Positions 5,075 to 5,109 of a stretch of DNA of 5,109 bases are shown here, one piece after another (positions within the stretch are counted from its first letter, which is position 1; the number at the start of each line of letters is the position of its first letter). A program made the position numbers and the translations under genes. The notes beneath the pieces are model-generated. The model did no database searches, was not told the origin of the DNA, and saw only the letters and a program-made list of their open reading frames with translations. The stretch is from an uncultured Butyricicoccus sp. (lineage in GTDB: Bacteria > Bacillota > Clostridia > Oscillospirales > Butyricicoccaceae): the NCBI GenBank assembly GCA_900557315.1, contig USSI01000124.1, positions 1-5,109 on the forward strand, given 5' to 3'.

Positions 5075-5109
5075 ATGTCTAACCCGATGGATAAGTTCAA
5101 TATGGATTG
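5075..5109 (+). CDS. Start of a further operon gene, possibly a KduD-like short-chain dehydrogenase (truncated by window edge)
   Basis: An ATG at 5075 opens a frame reading MSNPMDKFNMD before the window ends. AAAGGA at 5055-5060 is a plausible ribosome binding site, though 14 bases away is long. The residues recall the N-terminus of short-chain dehydrogenases related to 2-dehydro-3-deoxy-gluconate or gluconate 5-dehydrogenases from Firmicutes, in which a K-F-x-M-D segment comes shortly before the first Rossmann strand; this is from memory and only eleven residues are visible. Such an enzyme would fit a sugar-acid pathway together with a GPH transporter. The strand and the 104-base gap suggest it is co-transcribed with the transketolase genes, though the hairpins between could separate expression levels. 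Confidence 0.5.
   Translation, partial: MSNPMDKFNMD

Noticed and set aside
1..5109. CRISPR array, tRNA or rRNA gene, insertion sequence, phage attachment site, frameshifted gene
   Set aside because: No spaced repeat array, cloverleaf-like segment, transposase motif or terminal inverted repeat pair was seen, and all four complete genes are intact over full family length.

Overview
The window looks like part of a carbohydrate-use locus from a Gram-positive anaerobe, probably a gut-type member of the Clostridia. That is an inference from four things: strong AGGAGG-like ribosome binding sites, GC-rich coding sequence beside visibly AT-rich intergenic DNA, a split (two-subunit) transketolase, and a GPH-family sugar symporter next to an AraC-type regulator. 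No marker gene fixes the species.

Layout. Positions 1-166 (minus strand) hold the N-terminal end of an AraC-family regulator that runs off the left edge. Positions 167-564 are a roughly 400-base divergent control region with candidate promoters for both directions and several small repeats. From 565 rightwards, four complete genes lie close together on the plus strand: a GPH-type sugar:cation symporter (565-2007), a zinc-dependent medium-chain dehydrogenase (2040-3104), and the N-terminal (3129-3989) and C-terminal (3996-4970) subunits of a transketolase. Gaps are 32, 24 and 6 bases, with no terminator between them, so they are very likely one operon. A strong GC-rich hairpin without a T-tract and a second small hairpin fill the 104-base gap to a further plus-strand gene. 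That gene starts at 5075 and is cut off after 11 codons; its first residues recall KduD-like short-chain dehydrogenases.

How the genes may work together (inference). The regulator would sense a sugar or sugar acid and activate the divergent operon. The symporter would import a glycoside, pentose, hexuronide or related compound. The zinc dehydrogenase (and perhaps the downstream SDR) would interconvert alcohol and keto groups to give a ketose or keto-acid, and the transketolase would move a two-carbon ketol unit from it to an aldehyde acceptor. No kinase, isomerase, aldolase or glycoside hydrolase is visible here.

The most interesting point is that the transketolase is not the housekeeping kind. 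The acceptor-recognition loop of the C subunit lacks the usual Glu-Asp pair (GGGPTH in place of GEDGPTH), and the N subunit has LGHG in place of LGQG and MHS in place of GHP, while the core thiamine-diphosphate machinery is intact. This suggests a dedicated catabolic transketolase acting on an unusual substrate.
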